This document shows positions 47,872 through 58,800 of a DNA stretch of 64,000 nucleotides, piece by piece. The stretch lies in the NCBI GenBank assembly GCA_003996215.1, contig QJPP01007584.1, positions 495,383 through 559,382 on the forward strand, given 5' to 3'. Position 1 is the first letter of the stretch. The number at the start of each line of letters is the position of its first letter. The notes beneath the pieces were generated by a model that did no database searches, was not told where the DNA came from, and saw only the letters and a program-made list of their open reading frames with translations. The DNA is from Jaltomata sinuosa (Eukaryota > Streptophyta > Magnoliopsida > Solanales > Solanaceae). The translations under genes were made by a program, and so were the position numbers.

Positions 47872-49946
47872 TCATCCACTACTAAAAAGAACTTTCATCC
47901 TCAAAAGTCAAGAAAGAAGGAAACAACAGAGACTCAACAACTATGGATACAAAGTCCACTCCACTCTCTCAGAAAACTCGGGTGGCCTCCTTGATCGAAC
48001 AACACCCAACGAAGCAAAACCCAAGAAAAGCAACCAAGCCTCAACTCCTTACTAGCCAAGCTAGATTCCAACCATTAACTTCCAAAACTCCAAAGGTCTA
48101 TCAACCGAACCAAACTTCAAGAAACTCAACCAGAATGCACCGACACAACACCAAAACCAAGAGAACCAAGGCGATCAACACATGAAACTCGAAACCTCGA
48201 TACTACAACCCAGTTCACCCAGAAAGCCACTAACCAAATCTCTAACTCATGAATCCGTTGACCCGAAAAACCCTTCTATCTAACTTGACTCCTAGCACCA
48301 TAACCATGAATCTTAACACAAGTCAAACACTCGAGCCACTCTCGAATCACCACCTAACCCATTGGAGATTCGTCGTTCCTGCTTATAATCAACGTCGAAC
48401 GAGGTCACCTTTATACTTAAACTCTATCCAGCCAAGTCGAACTCTACTAGCCTCTGACATTTAAAATACCGACCCGCAACACATCTTCAAAAACTGTAGT
48501 AATCTGCCTTGACTGACCATCACCCAATGGACGAATACCTTTTCTAAGATCAATCTTGATACTTGAACCCAACTGAACCAACCATCGGAGCCCAATTACA
48601 ACTAGCATACTAGGGTCAGGGAAGACATGTATGAACACCCTGTGTCAATAGAGAAGTCTCCCAACTATCAGACCAAACCAACCTCGTTGAACCATGCCAA
48701 GTCTAAATCGGCTGAGAGTGAATGAACCAGGGCAACCTACCCAAGAAGACCTAAACCTAAACCAAATTTCTGCAAGGAGTGTGGTAAGCCTACCACAAAG
48801 TTCGTAGCCATCAACTAAGCTCCAAACTCTAAGAATATTGTTGTTGCTCCAAACACTCAAACACCATTCAGATTTGAAATAACCTTACCAGTCTCACCTC
48901 AGAAAGAAGTCCACCATGCCGCAAATATCCAGCCAAAACACTCTGTCGGCAAAGGAAAGGATGTTTGGAGTCCAAGGTCACCACCTAGTTATAGAAAACT
49001 TCATAACCCTTCAACTCTCCCTCTAGCTCAAAACCACTCGGTCTATTATACCAGTACACAAACTACCAAATTCAGAAGCATTTCAACATACCGCAACTCT
49101 TGGCCCACACTGGCTGAGTCTAACCAACACTGGAATCCTATACAACAGACAACATCTCGGAGAGTAAACCAAATCAAGCTTCTAACTCCTAGAACACAAA
49201 GGGGACCACCAACCTCAAGAACCATCGAAACCTAAAGTAGCCCTGCTGGCTTCAACCCTTACAACTAGATCACATATAGCACACCCCTGCTGATCCTCAA
49301 TCTGACATCACTGAATCTGTCCAACCAAGGTAAAATGGACCTCGTACTGACAAGAACACTGCTGGGATCTGGCAAGGCCAGCCTAATCAAATGGTTAGCC
49401 AAGGACTGGATGTCCAAGGACAACTACCGCTTTGAAGCTTAAATAGAGAAGCTAAATTGTCTACACTCACTGCCTTCCAGCACAAGAATGCTGCAATCGA
49501 AGAGAAACTTTCACGAACCATCTGAAGTAACCTGATAGCCCACGATTATGAAACCCAACTCCAATTGCCAATCAATGCCTTGGTCGAACCCCTGTGTAGA
49601 CTCATACACCACTGATGAACACTAAAGGAACATGATCCAACTAAGCTCTAAATGGACAATTTTCCCAATCCATAGATATTGTTAAGACTTGGGTCCTCCA
49701 AAGAATATAACAAGGAAACCATAGTCGATGCAACAAACTCCCAAAGGTAGTACTGGAAATGGCCACTACCTCAAACTCTTACTAAAAGGAAATATGACCT
49801 CGAATTCATCTAAGAAACATGCCACTGCACTCTTTAATCTGTCGAATCAAGTCATCAACACAAAAACCTAAGCAAACACTCAGTCGTCACCTCAGTCAGC
49901 TACTAGTAACCCATACATATAAGCAAGGAGTCATCTACCTCCTTTT
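47872..49946 (-). pseudogene. Element F pol remnants (integrase end and middle), strongly decayed
   Basis: Just upstream of the LTR the minus strand reads FLTFEDESSF, the same end as T (LLTFKDESPF). The sequence between is full of stops and frameshifts. I can assign no block with confidence; HVFPDPSMLVVIGLRWL (about 48630) resembles the VFHVSMLRKY-DPS region near the integrase end but is not convincing. The total length is too short for a complete reverse transcriptase, RNase H and integrase, so deletions must be present. Confidence 0.5.
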
Positions 49947-50160
49947 TTAAGCCAAACGAAACCCTTCACAAAGATACCCTAAACCTGACAAATGCTTTCT
50001 CAGAAGATCCTGGGGCTGTTCCCTTAGCTCCCACAACTCTACTAGCGACACTCGATAAGGCAGGAAAAGAATAGTTTGAATGCCTAACTCAACCAAAATG
50101 CTACGAATAAAACTTAACCGCAATACTACCGTCAAAATTGAACCACAATGACACAGTCAA
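49947..50160 (-). pseudogene. Element F reverse transcriptase start, remnant
   Basis: On the minus strand the frame ELGIQTILFLPYRVSLVELW, then ELREQPQDLLRKHLSGLGY, matches the conserved entry to Ty3/gypsy reverse transcriptase (PGTxPISxxPYR...ELRELKEQLQDLL). Downstream, LKECSGMF-like pieces of the next polymerase block can be recognised near 49800 in shifted frames. Confidence 0.6.
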
Positions 50161-50920
50161 AACTCAACCCAGCCAGAACTGGGGAAAATAAGGAAATCAA
50201 CTCATACCAGACTTGAAACTAAAGAAAACAATTAAGGGAACCCATATACCTGCCAACTTTGCAAACCAATCAAACAAAGAGGGTCAACTCTAATACCTCG
50301 AGAAAAGAAAAACCACGTAGTATCCACTTGCATAACCAACACAAATCTCCTACCTCGAGTCTGAGAACCACAAAACTACCCTGACAGCCATGCCTCTTAG
50401 CACTACCTCCATATGCCTCGTGACATAATCCCTCTATAGCCCAAGCATGATCAACCACCTGAAGAAAGGTAGTCCCAACTGTCACCAAGTGCTTTGTCGC
50501 CAAATGGAGTGGTGAAATCAATCCTCCAATAAATCCCTGAACTATCTCAAACTCTGTAGGCACAGTCCTAGCAGTGCACCAAATCACCTCGTGAAGCTTT
50601 GCCTCATACTCCAATACTGACATACAACCCTACTGTAGAACTGGAATCTCAAACCTAATTGAAGCACCGCTCGAACAACCAAGTAATGCCCCTGCATGGG
50701 GTACTGATACACTCTTTAGAAGACTCGGAGTCCTAGCCATGGTATCTTGGAGAACTGGGTTAGGCATATATCCTACTGGAGACTGGGCTGGCCCTCCATC
50801 CTCTCCTAACTGATGCAATAAGCTCTCACTTTGAAATCCTAGCACTGGAGAAAGCACTGAAGCAATAGGCACATAAACCTCATCGTCACCAGCTGTTGTA
50901 CTCATCCTAGGCATCTAGAT
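50161..50920 (-). pseudogene. Element F gag, internally deleted
   Basis: The N-terminal part is open from 50914 to 50630 (MPRMSTTAGDDEVYVPIAS ... GCSSGASIRFEIPVLQ). The C-terminal part follows from 50623 to 50270 (MSVLEYEAKLHEVIWC, FEIVQGFIGGL, VDHAWAIEGLCHEAYGG), with wording of Gag in Solanaceae chromoviruses. The Gag core expected between these two (the W-rich REF...F...FFP block) is missing, so a deletion joins GCSSGASIRFE almost directly to MSVLEYE. The protease region expected at 50160-50270 is also missing. Confidence 0.7.
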
Positions 50921-51106
50921 AGGAATGGAAAAAATGAGGTTTAGAAGTCAATAGAGCTAGGAACGCACGATAAGGAGCCAAGAATATGAAACTTTCCTAA
51001 TAATGCCCTGTAGCCTCCCACAGATAGGACACACGCGTCATCGTATCAATCCACGAGACTTTACATAGACAATTGGTCTTGTACCAATAACACCGGAGAA
51101 CCTAGA

Positions 51107-51119
51107 GCTCTGATAACAA
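51107..51119 (-). other. Primer binding site of element F (one mismatch)
   Basis: GCTCTGATAACAA on the plus strand is TTGTTATCAGAGC on the minus strand, the initiator tRNA-Met site with one change, two bases from the LTR border at 51122. Confidence 0.82.
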
Positions 51120-51121
51120 GC

Positions 51122-54100
51122 TATCACAACCCAATTTCTCAGGTCATGATGGCACCTATAACCCCACAGTAGGATAACCAATCCCCATAGCCCAGAATGA
51201 TTAGTAATGGGCTACTACCTAATCCAACATGCACTAAAAGAAGAAATAAGAAGAAGTAGAGATAAAATAGAACAATGCGGAAGCAACAACCTGAATATAT
51301 AAAAGCATAAGGAAACTACACCAACCCAAAGACCTGGTATCAAAAGTATAGGAGCTTCTAATAGAATACAAGAGCTAGAGATAACAAGATAGTAAGTACA
51401 ACTATCTCCAATTATACAAAGAGTGCCAAAAGTTGAGATATGGTTAATCCCCGATCGGTAGGAGCTCACCCTATTCTCGAATATCCAAAAGCTACACGAG
51501 AATCCATGCGATCAATGATGAAGGCTCACACTAGAATCTGCACCAGAAAGATACAAAAGTATAGTATGAGCACCAATTGCAAAGCAACGGGTACCCAATT
51601 GGCATCATCGGCCGACTGAGCGCATATAAGATATAAAGGTAGTAAATAGCAGATAGCAAAGAAGTAGTCATAGAAGCAATAGAGAAAGCAAATAGAAACT
51701 AGCACGGATAGAAGTTAACAAGAATTACAAACATGCTATGCTAGCCACAAAAGATATATATAACACAGAACACATGTGAAGGAAAGAAGAACGCACCTGG
51801 AGTCCTTGCAACAACAATATATATAAAGAGAGGGTTTAGAAAGGTGGCAGTATACTAGTAACCTCAAGTAAGAAAGAGAAAGAAGGGAAGCAATTAGACA
51901 TACTCAAGCTAGAAGCAATATACTTAACGAAAATATGCTAAAACTCCAACTTTAAGATAAGAATCAGACATAAATTAACCTCACAAGTACAACCCTAGGA
52001 TGGAATAAGCTATGCCACAAAGAATCAAAATCCACTAATCAGCATAATGATAAAGGATAGAATTCACTAACCCACAACTATCCAGAAGGCCACATAAATA
52101 GTTCCTCAACCAATATAGGAACCACTAATCCTTCAATAATCGAGAGTCCAAATGACTCATACTATACCAAGATAATATCCTCTAAACCACTAATAACCGA
52201 AGGCTATAACAAGCTCTCTAATAGGACAGGAGTAATATAATATACCTACAGTTCCAACAGGCTCCCATACACCCGAGGAACATAATCAAGTGAAAACAAA
52301 CCCTCTGGCATTTCATACCCAGAGCGTACAGTGAGCACATAGAAAACAAGGGTGGAATCTGAATATAATATGCATGATGATGTGATATAATGGGACCAGT
52401 GTGATAGTAACCATGTATGAACCTCTTTTGGTACTAATAGGCCTAGTATGTAGGATCCATGAAAGGACACAACCAGTATACCTCAACTGCACCGTATACC
52501 CCTTCTCTGCCATACTCGGCATGTAGCCCCTGGTCCTGGATTAAAAGGGTCCATGGAGGTCCCTAACCACATACTAAAATATGAATCTCAAAGTGTAACT
52601 GCCTGGAGTGTATCTAGGTCTATATCAATAATCAAAATCTCGTAGTACGTGCCCGGATTCAATTCGGGTCTAAATCAGTTGTAGTAGTCTCAAAACCCCG
52701 TCAAAGGGTGGCCAAAGTGTATTTGGGTTTAAATCAGTAATCAAGTCTCAATAACCCTTATAAAGGGTGCCTAGACCGTATCCTGGTTTAAATATATAGT
52801 AAAAGCATATCTACCACTCCGGCACAATAGATTCTAGTGTCAGTGTGAAAACTGGTGATAAAATCATCGTAATATCCTCTTTACTCGAAGAGGTTTCATA
52901 AAAAGTTAGTTCCAAAACCCTTTCATAGTCATTTTATCGAAAATGGGCCCTCAGGTCCATGCAAAGTTTAGAAAACCATTTATAGTAGGCACGAAGCCAA
53001 ATAATTAGTAAAACATGCAAAAAAATCCTTTGCATGAATGATATGCTTGCAAACAATAGATTAGCCCAACGGCTCACAAACAATCCTATCGGCCCTACAT
53101 AGGCACAATCAGCTCTACAACATATATATCCAGCCTAAAGTGATATCTCGATGTCTAAAACTCACAGATCTTCGCATGTATCCCACCGTCTATGGTCTTG
53201 AGGCATATAAAAAGGCCCTAGATGGGTAATATTACAATACTACAACAAGTATTACAAAAAACATAAGAAATTAATGGACTAAAAAGATGGATAAGGTTTG
53301 GGGGTACCAACCTAGAAAATCAACCCAAGGATACTAATTAATGCAGTTATAGCCTATATACATAGAGTCTAGATAGGGGAGACCGTAACCTACCTGTCAT
53401 CTGACGACTAGCAGCTAGAACATCATCGTCCAAGCCATAACTACTCTGAGAAGCCCCGAATCTTGAACGAACTATCAACAATATATTATATGCTTCTATA
53501 CAAAGCTAACGATACCAATATTGCTTAAAGTATAGCCGGGTCAAAACTTGAGTCACAAGCGGGCTCGTGGGCCCCGCAACCTAAAGCTGAAAACAAAAAA
53601 CACCACAATGTTTCCTACATTCTTGGGAGTTCATATTTCAAAATTGAGTAGAAATGGACCATAAATGAAGGCTCAAACAGCCCAAAAACCAAGGGAATCA
53701 AAGAGGGAAAATAATGGAATTTAACAAAAATTAACGAGGAAACTTACCAATTTAAAAAGCCAAGAATGAGAACAGACCGGAAGTATATAATCCTCCAAGG
53801 TTATGGAATGATCAGGTGAAATATGGAGGTTTTTAGAGCTTATATAAATGGAGAAAACTTTTTTGGAAGAGGGAAAGGTGGGTTGAAAATCAAGGGGTGG
53901 CCAGCTATATAAGATGCCACGCCTAGGCGCAGGGGCAGCCAAACGGGCGGAGTCGCGCTACTTCCACAGCGGTCAGGTGCCACAGGCGCACTGGCACCTA
54001 GGCGGAAAGGAGGGCGTAGGGGCGCTGGTGCCAGGGCGGGCGCTGATACGTAGGTGCTAAGGCGACCAGGCGCAGGGGCGCTGGTGCCAAGGCGGCTAGG

Positions 54101-54150
54101 CTCGCACAGGTGCGCCATACCAGGAACCATCACAAGTTGATGCCAACTAT
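51122..54150 (-). repeat. Element F 5' LTR, truncated (3.03 kb)
   Basis: It matches the 3' LTR from 44221 on (TATCACAACCCAATTTCTC) through the word array (53925-54120) and ends in TTGATGCCAACTATCTAAT, where the other copy goes on TGATGCCAACTATTCAAATG. Divergence between the two copies is moderate and spread evenly. The first part of the LTR (minus-strand sense) is lost. Confidence 0.8.
53925..54120. repeat. GC-rich word array of element F, 5' LTR copy
   Basis: GGCGCAGGGGCAGCC, GGCGCTGGTGCCA and CACAGGCGCACTGGCACC units as in the 3' LTR, but rearranged: unit order and number differ more than the LTR backbone does. Directly left lies the TATA-like TATATAAG (53906-53912 on plus). Confidence 0.8.
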
Positions 54151-54203
54151 CTAATTTTTCTAATGAATGGACCTCTTGGAAGAATTCGGGGTCCCGCAAA
54201 CAC

Positions 54204-56232
54204 CGTAACACCTTAGAAATTCCAAGCCTAGACTCAGCTCAGAAAACCAGAAAGAATTTGAAATTTCAACTGTCAGCGTATTCACGAGTTGGATCCACGA
54301 CCCCTGGAAGTTTCCATGAGTCATGGATTGTGCCTGTGGAATCAGACTAGAGGACTGACATTTCCTCTGAGAACTACAATTGGGTTCTACGGACTGTAGA
54401 GGATCCACGAGCTGTGAACCCAAGTCGTGGAACCAGATAAGAGGCGAGCCATTCCTCTAAGAACCACGATTGGGTTCTACGGACCGCGGAAGAATCCAAG
54501 AGTCATGAACCCAAGTCATGGAACCCAATTCTAATAGCCCAAATTTTAGGCTCAGGAACCACGACAGGGTTCAATGAGCCATGGAAGTTCCCACGAGTCG
54601 TGGAACCCATCCGTGGAACCTGAGTCGCGAATTTTAGCAGCTTTCTTTTAAAATTTCCAGGGGCATTCCACACTTTTCCTAACTCTTTTAAAACCTAAGA
54701 TACGTTGTTTTGGGTATTCTAAGCCTAGTTTATTAGTAAAAAACTACCTAAAACACCTATTCTCCTAAAATCATCAGACTTAGAAAGAAAAAGGGAGAAA
54801 AGAGGCGACATTTTTCTATCAAGAACAATCAGGAGGTCTTCTTCAAGATCAACCTTAAACCCAAAGACTTCCTCCATAGATTCTTCTCCAGGTATGTGGT
54901 ATTTCACTAGTGGGTTCCTTTCGCCTATTAGGTCCCTAAGATTCAGTCAGTTCAGTTCTCTATGAAATATTCAGACATAGGGTTCCTAACACTTAGGGAT
55001 TCTTCTCAATTCAGATGCTAGTGATTAAATGTTATTAATTATATGTTTCTTGGAGAATTAGTATACATGTATAGAATCCAGTAACCCTAGCTTGTATTTA
55101 AATTCAGTATTTACAATCTATACTTACTAGGTAGATAATTTAGATAGGCATGTTTCAAAATAGAATGCTATCATGTTTCAGTATATATGTATGTTGCATT
55201 CTCAAATAATTATTAGTATTTGAGCTATCCAGTACTTTAGCTTGCATTTCATTGCTCACATTCAATTGAGAGTAGACTTAGTAGCGAGCAGACGAGGGGA
55301 TGAAGGCTTGACTGTCAGATTAGGCTGAGACCTTTAGTAGCAGTCCCCAAGTCTCAGAACTACGGTGCCACTGTAGATATAGAAGGAGGTCAACTGTCAG
55401 GTTAGGCTGGTTACCCTTGTCCCTTGTGGACATCAGTTTAGTGGATCCACGTCAGCTTTGTTCATACCCTTGGCACGGTATGAACACCCTTCTATCCAGG
55501 GTTACATGTTGGCCCCATAGTTAGCTCAGCTTGGGGTATGTCGGTTAATAGTATCTCCCACAGTCAGATTCATGTTGCATTGACCATGTACTTAGTATCT
55601 ATTTTAGTATTCAGTTCAGTATATTATATATTTGTGTTAGTACTTGGTCATTGTATCCAGCTCAGCTTTCAGTTTATGCTTCAGTATGTATTTCCATGTT
55701 CAGTTTTATCTCATTCAGCTTAGCCCATATATCGCATGCTCAGTACATTCAAAGTACTGATGCATACTTTTGTGCTACATCATTTCATGATGTAGGTTTA
55801 GGTGCTCAACATCCACACCGTGCTTAGATCGATTCCCAGTCCTTATTCAGCAACTTCATTGGTGAGTCCTCATGGTTGAGAATGATAGACATGCTTTATC
55901 TTTCAGTCTTCTTATTTCAGTTTTCAGATTATTAGAGTTAGCTGGGGGCATGTCCCAGTATCTCATATCAGCTAGAGGCTTTCAGACATAGATTAGATTC
56001 AGCTATTGAGTTGTTCGTGTTGTTATATATCATCACTATACTGTATTTATATTTTTATATTCAGACATGTTTTGGGATCTTTCCCACTTCAAATATTAAA
56101 TTATTTTCAGCTTCTGCATAATATATGTTTTTAACTGAAATTGCCTAGATATGCCAGACCGTGGGTTAGATTGGGGTCTCTTGTGACACTAAGCACCGTA
56201 TTATGTTGAGGTGTTAGATTCATGGCGTGACA
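54204..56232 (+). repeat. Element G 5' LTR (2.03 kb)
   Basis: It starts CGTAACACCTTAG (decayed TGTAACACC) and ends GGCGTGACA. After the word array (54270-54635) come a leader with TTCTTCTCCAGGTATGTGG (donor-like, near 54893), an AT-rich middle and the segment ACTACGGTGCCACTGTAG. The last is shared with the left-edge LTR. No coding content. Confidence 0.8.
54270..54635. repeat. Word array of element G
   Basis: Contains the 13-base palindrome CCACGAGTCGTGG (54591-54603) and many variants (ATCCACGAGCTGTGAACCC, AAGTCGTGGAACC, GGAACCACGA, CCATGAGTCATGG). The units are degenerate and about 20-40 bases apart. Confidence 0.78.
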
Positions 56233-56236
56233 AAAT

Positions 56237-56248
56237 TGGTATCAGAGC
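56237..56248 (+). other. Primer binding site of element G (perfect)
   Basis: TGGTATCAGAGC, identical to the complement of the initiator tRNA-Met 3' end, four bases behind the LTR end. It fixes plus orientation. Confidence 0.92.
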
Positions 56249-56450
56249 ATCAGGTTTTAGTGTCCTAAGGTGTATGAAAGTTGCATCAAGTTAGAGTCTT
56301 CTTCATGGGTGTGAAGAGCGCCACAGTTATGTGGGAGTAGCTATGAGATATCATTAGGAACAACTTCCCTTCCTTCTTTTCCAGCTCGTGCTCTAGAGTA
56401 TGAACTCTATTTAATCTCCTTCTAACTCATGCTCTTTGCGTTTCAGAAAA

Positions 56451-57275
56451 ATGCCTCCCAGAATAGCTAACGCTAGGAATCAGCCATCACCAACAGCTCC
56501 AGCAGACCCATTGAATGAGTAAGTCACGCATGCTGAATTTAGGGTTGCATTCCAAGTGCTTGCCCAGGCCATGACAACTCAGGTCAATCAGCGGGAAATG
56601 GCACCAGCTCTACCCCAGACTAGCACTGCTGTAGCTAGAATCTGGGACTTCACTCAGATAAACCCTTCGAAATTTCATGGGTCAAAATTAGAGGAGGATC
56701 CACAAGAGTTTCTTGATGATAACCAGAAGGTGACAGATATTATGGGTGTCACTCTGGTCGAGAGTGTAGACTTAGCATCCTATCAGCTGAAGGGAGTGGC
56801 TTACACTTGGTATCAGCAGTGGAAGGAGTCTCGTTGTAAAAATACAGGTCTAGTGGATTGGAACTAGTTTAAGACTGCATTTTTGGACAGGTTCTTCCCA
56901 CTTGAGCTCAGGGAGGCCAATGTACAGGAATTCATAAACTTGAAGCAGAATGATATAAATGTGAAGGATTACGCACTCAAGTTCACACAATTGTTTAAGT
57001 ATACCCCAGAGATAGTGGTTGACTCTAGAGCCTGCATGAGTAAGTTCGTATATGGGATGTCCGATGATGTGGTCAAGGAATGCAAGACTGCCATGCTTAT
57101 TAAGGAAATGGACATCTCCAGGTTGGTTACTTATGCTCAGCAGATTGAGGAAGAGAAAAATCAAGGAGAGGAGAGCTAGAACAGGTGATTTCAACTACTC
57201 TCAGCAGAAGTCAGAGGGTGGTAACCGCCCTCAGTTTCATCAGAAATCTTCAGCTCCATGTCCATCTTATGCTGG
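56451..57275 (+). pseudogene. gag of element G (Solanaceae-type Tekay/Galadriel-like Gag), broken and cut
   Basis: Starts MPPRIANARNQPSPTAPADP at 56451, the usual start of these Gags. Core blocks follow: FTQINPSKFHGSKLEEDPQE, VDLASYQLKGVAYTWYQQW, FLDRFFPLELREANVQEF, DYALKFTQLFKYTPEIV, MDISRLVTYAQQIEEEK. Stops at 56520, 56865 and 57177 and a frameshift near 57170 break it. The next part (TGDFNYSQQKSEGGN) is in another frame. It is cut just before the zinc knuckle by the E insertion. The wording is close to potato and tomato entries known to me, which is the main hint to the host. Confidence 0.85.
57271..57275. repeat. Left target-site copy of element E (GCTGG)
   Basis: GCTGG directly precedes the inverted LTR end of E. 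The matching copy would lie at the other end of E outside the window. It is predicted, not verified. Confidence 0.4.
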
Positions 57276-58200
57276 TGATACGCCCAAATTACAACTCCAA
57301 TTACGAAGCATAAGCGGTCGCTGTCAAATATAGAACCCAACTAAGGTTGGGGTCGATCCCACAGGGAATAAGATGCAAATTAAATCAATAGTGAATTAAA
57401 TGACTAGTAGTCGATAGTTTCCGGTAAATTGGGGGGTGTTGTGTGAACAATATTTAACCAAAGCAAATAATAATGTGCAATTAATAATCAATATGAGAGT
57501 GAACAAGGGAAGTGTTCACCATAGCGTCGTAACAATTTCGACTCAAGGTTTAACCGGGTTCGCTCTATATGCATATCACGATGTGATTGAACTTATGGTA
57601 TCGTCTAAACGTTTCTCAACCAATTAGACAACTTTCCTTTTCAATTCTCTCGAACTTGAAAAGGTGAACTTCCTTATTTCAATCCTAAACATCAAGTAGA
57701 TTAATCTAGTTACAGCATTAATCATGAGACGAGAGTTGGTAGTCTCGAATCCTTGTAGTTAATCAAATTTACCGGTTTTAATCCCTTTACTCAAGCAAAT
57801 TAAACCTAGGCATGTTCTAATGTTTGCAACCACCAGAAAACATTAGTAAATAAATGATTAACCACGTGACAACATAAAGATAGAACCTACGCTACCCGGA
57901 ATCTATATTGCTACTTTTGCCATGGCTCCCACAACCCTAGTTGTGGGAAGTTAGTTACTCATGCTATTAGGAAAAGAGAAGAGATTTATATTCATAATAA
58001 AGCGAAAAGAATCTTACAATATAATGAACACAAGCTTCAATTTATCCAAGAACGAGAATCCAAGATCCCAAGAACAATGGAAGAACAAGATTGAAGAAGA
58101 AGACAAACGTGTTTGTTGTGTTTCTTCCTCTCAAAAGTCGCTCAAAAATATCCTAAAACTATTTTGTAAAATGAATAATTAAAATAAACCTAACACAGGG

Positions 58201-58209
58201 TATTTATAG
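58201..58209 (-). promoter_or_regulatory. Likely TATA box of E LTR
   Basis: CTATAAATA on the minus strand, about 45 bases behind the last word of the array. It is the cleanest TATA box of the window. Confidence 0.65.
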
Positions 58210-58254
58210 TAGTCCAGGAAATAAAGTCCAAAAATAGGATTTTCGGGATCCCGT

Positions 58255-58600
58255 GTTGCGTTGACGGGTCGCCTGACGGACCGTCAAGCATGCAACGGGC
58301 CGTCACTCCAAGCCGTCGCCACTATCCAGTGCTTGCTCATATTTAGTTTCAACTTGACGGTTTGGCTGACGGACCATCACCCATGCGACGGACCGTCACG
58401 CCAACCGTCGCTGCTATCCAGTATAGGTTCCCCTTGAGCTCCCACTTGATGGTTTGTCTGACGGTCCATCAAAGGTGTGACGGGCCGTCGTGCCAGCCGT
58501 CGCCGCTATCCAGTGGCTCCTTTAGTTGCTGCCAGGTTTGGTGGCTTGGCTGACGGTCCGTCACAAGTGTGACGAGCCGTCAGGTCCTCCGTCAAACTCA
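58255..58600. repeat. TGACGGACCGTCA word array in E LTR
   Basis: Four longer units of about 80-100 bases (58255-58340, 58355-58430, 58447-58515, 58540-58595). Each has a pair of words such as TGACGG(A/T)CCGTCA and GACGG(G/A)CCGTCA, then CCGTCGCCGCTATCCAGT. TGACGGACCGTCA at 58274-58286 is a perfect palindrome around one base. Confidence 0.9.
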
Positions 58601-58761
58601 ACCTTTGTTACTTAGCTTGGGTAGTTTTAGTTCCTTTTTATCCTTGTCTACATTTCCTGCAAATACACCATAAAAACATCAAAAACGACAACGGTTGCTT
58701 GAAAATTCACGATTATTCTTAGTTAAAGGAGTCAAAAGGGCCGTAGAATGGCGGCACATCA

Positions 58762-58800
58762 ACACCCTCAACTTAAAACGTTCGCTTGTCCTCAAGCAAC
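58762..58800 (-). other. Polypurine tract and pre-LTR tail of E
   Basis: On the minus strand TTGCTTGAGGACAAGCG, then TTTTAAGTTGAGGGTGT directly before the LTR. It corresponds to D at 2547-2575. Confidence 0.7.

Larger units (their letters stand above)
44221..54150 (-). mobile_element. Element F: decayed Tekay/Del-like retrotransposon, relative of T
   Basis: The minus-strand order is truncated 5' LTR (54150-51122), primer site (51119-51107), gag and pol remnants (50914-47880), and 3' LTR (47871-44221). LTR ends are those of T: inverted TGTAATGACC start and CATGATGG...TTGTGACA end. The interior is only about 3.2 kb, so much of pol is deleted. The right LTR lacks about its first 640 bases. A 53-base stretch of unknown origin (54151-54203) separates it from G. 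Confidence 0.8.
54204..57275 (+). mobile_element. Element G: chromovirus 5' half (LTR, primer site, gag), cut by element E
   Basis: Plus strand: 5' LTR (54204-56232), perfect primer site (56237-56248), leader, gag from 56451. At 57276 it is interrupted by the LTR of E; the rest of gag, pol and 3' LTR must lie right of the window. It is related to the left-edge element by LTR layout. The left flank AACAC (54199-54203) would be the target duplication. Confidence 0.82.
57276..58761 (-). repeat. Element E 3' LTR (1.49 kb)
   Basis: On the plus strand it runs TGATACGCCCAAATTAC ... CGGCACATCA, so on the minus strand TGATGTGCCG ... GGGCGTATCA. The minus-strand order is upstream part with the word array (58600-58255), TATA box (58209-58201), and a transcribed part with no gene. 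The left end lies in G gag. Confidence 0.82.

Noticed and set aside
56237..56248. tRNA-like sequence
   Set aside because: Only the 12-13 bases complementary to the tRNA 3' end occur; no tRNA fold is present. All such sites in the window are primer sites next to LTRs.
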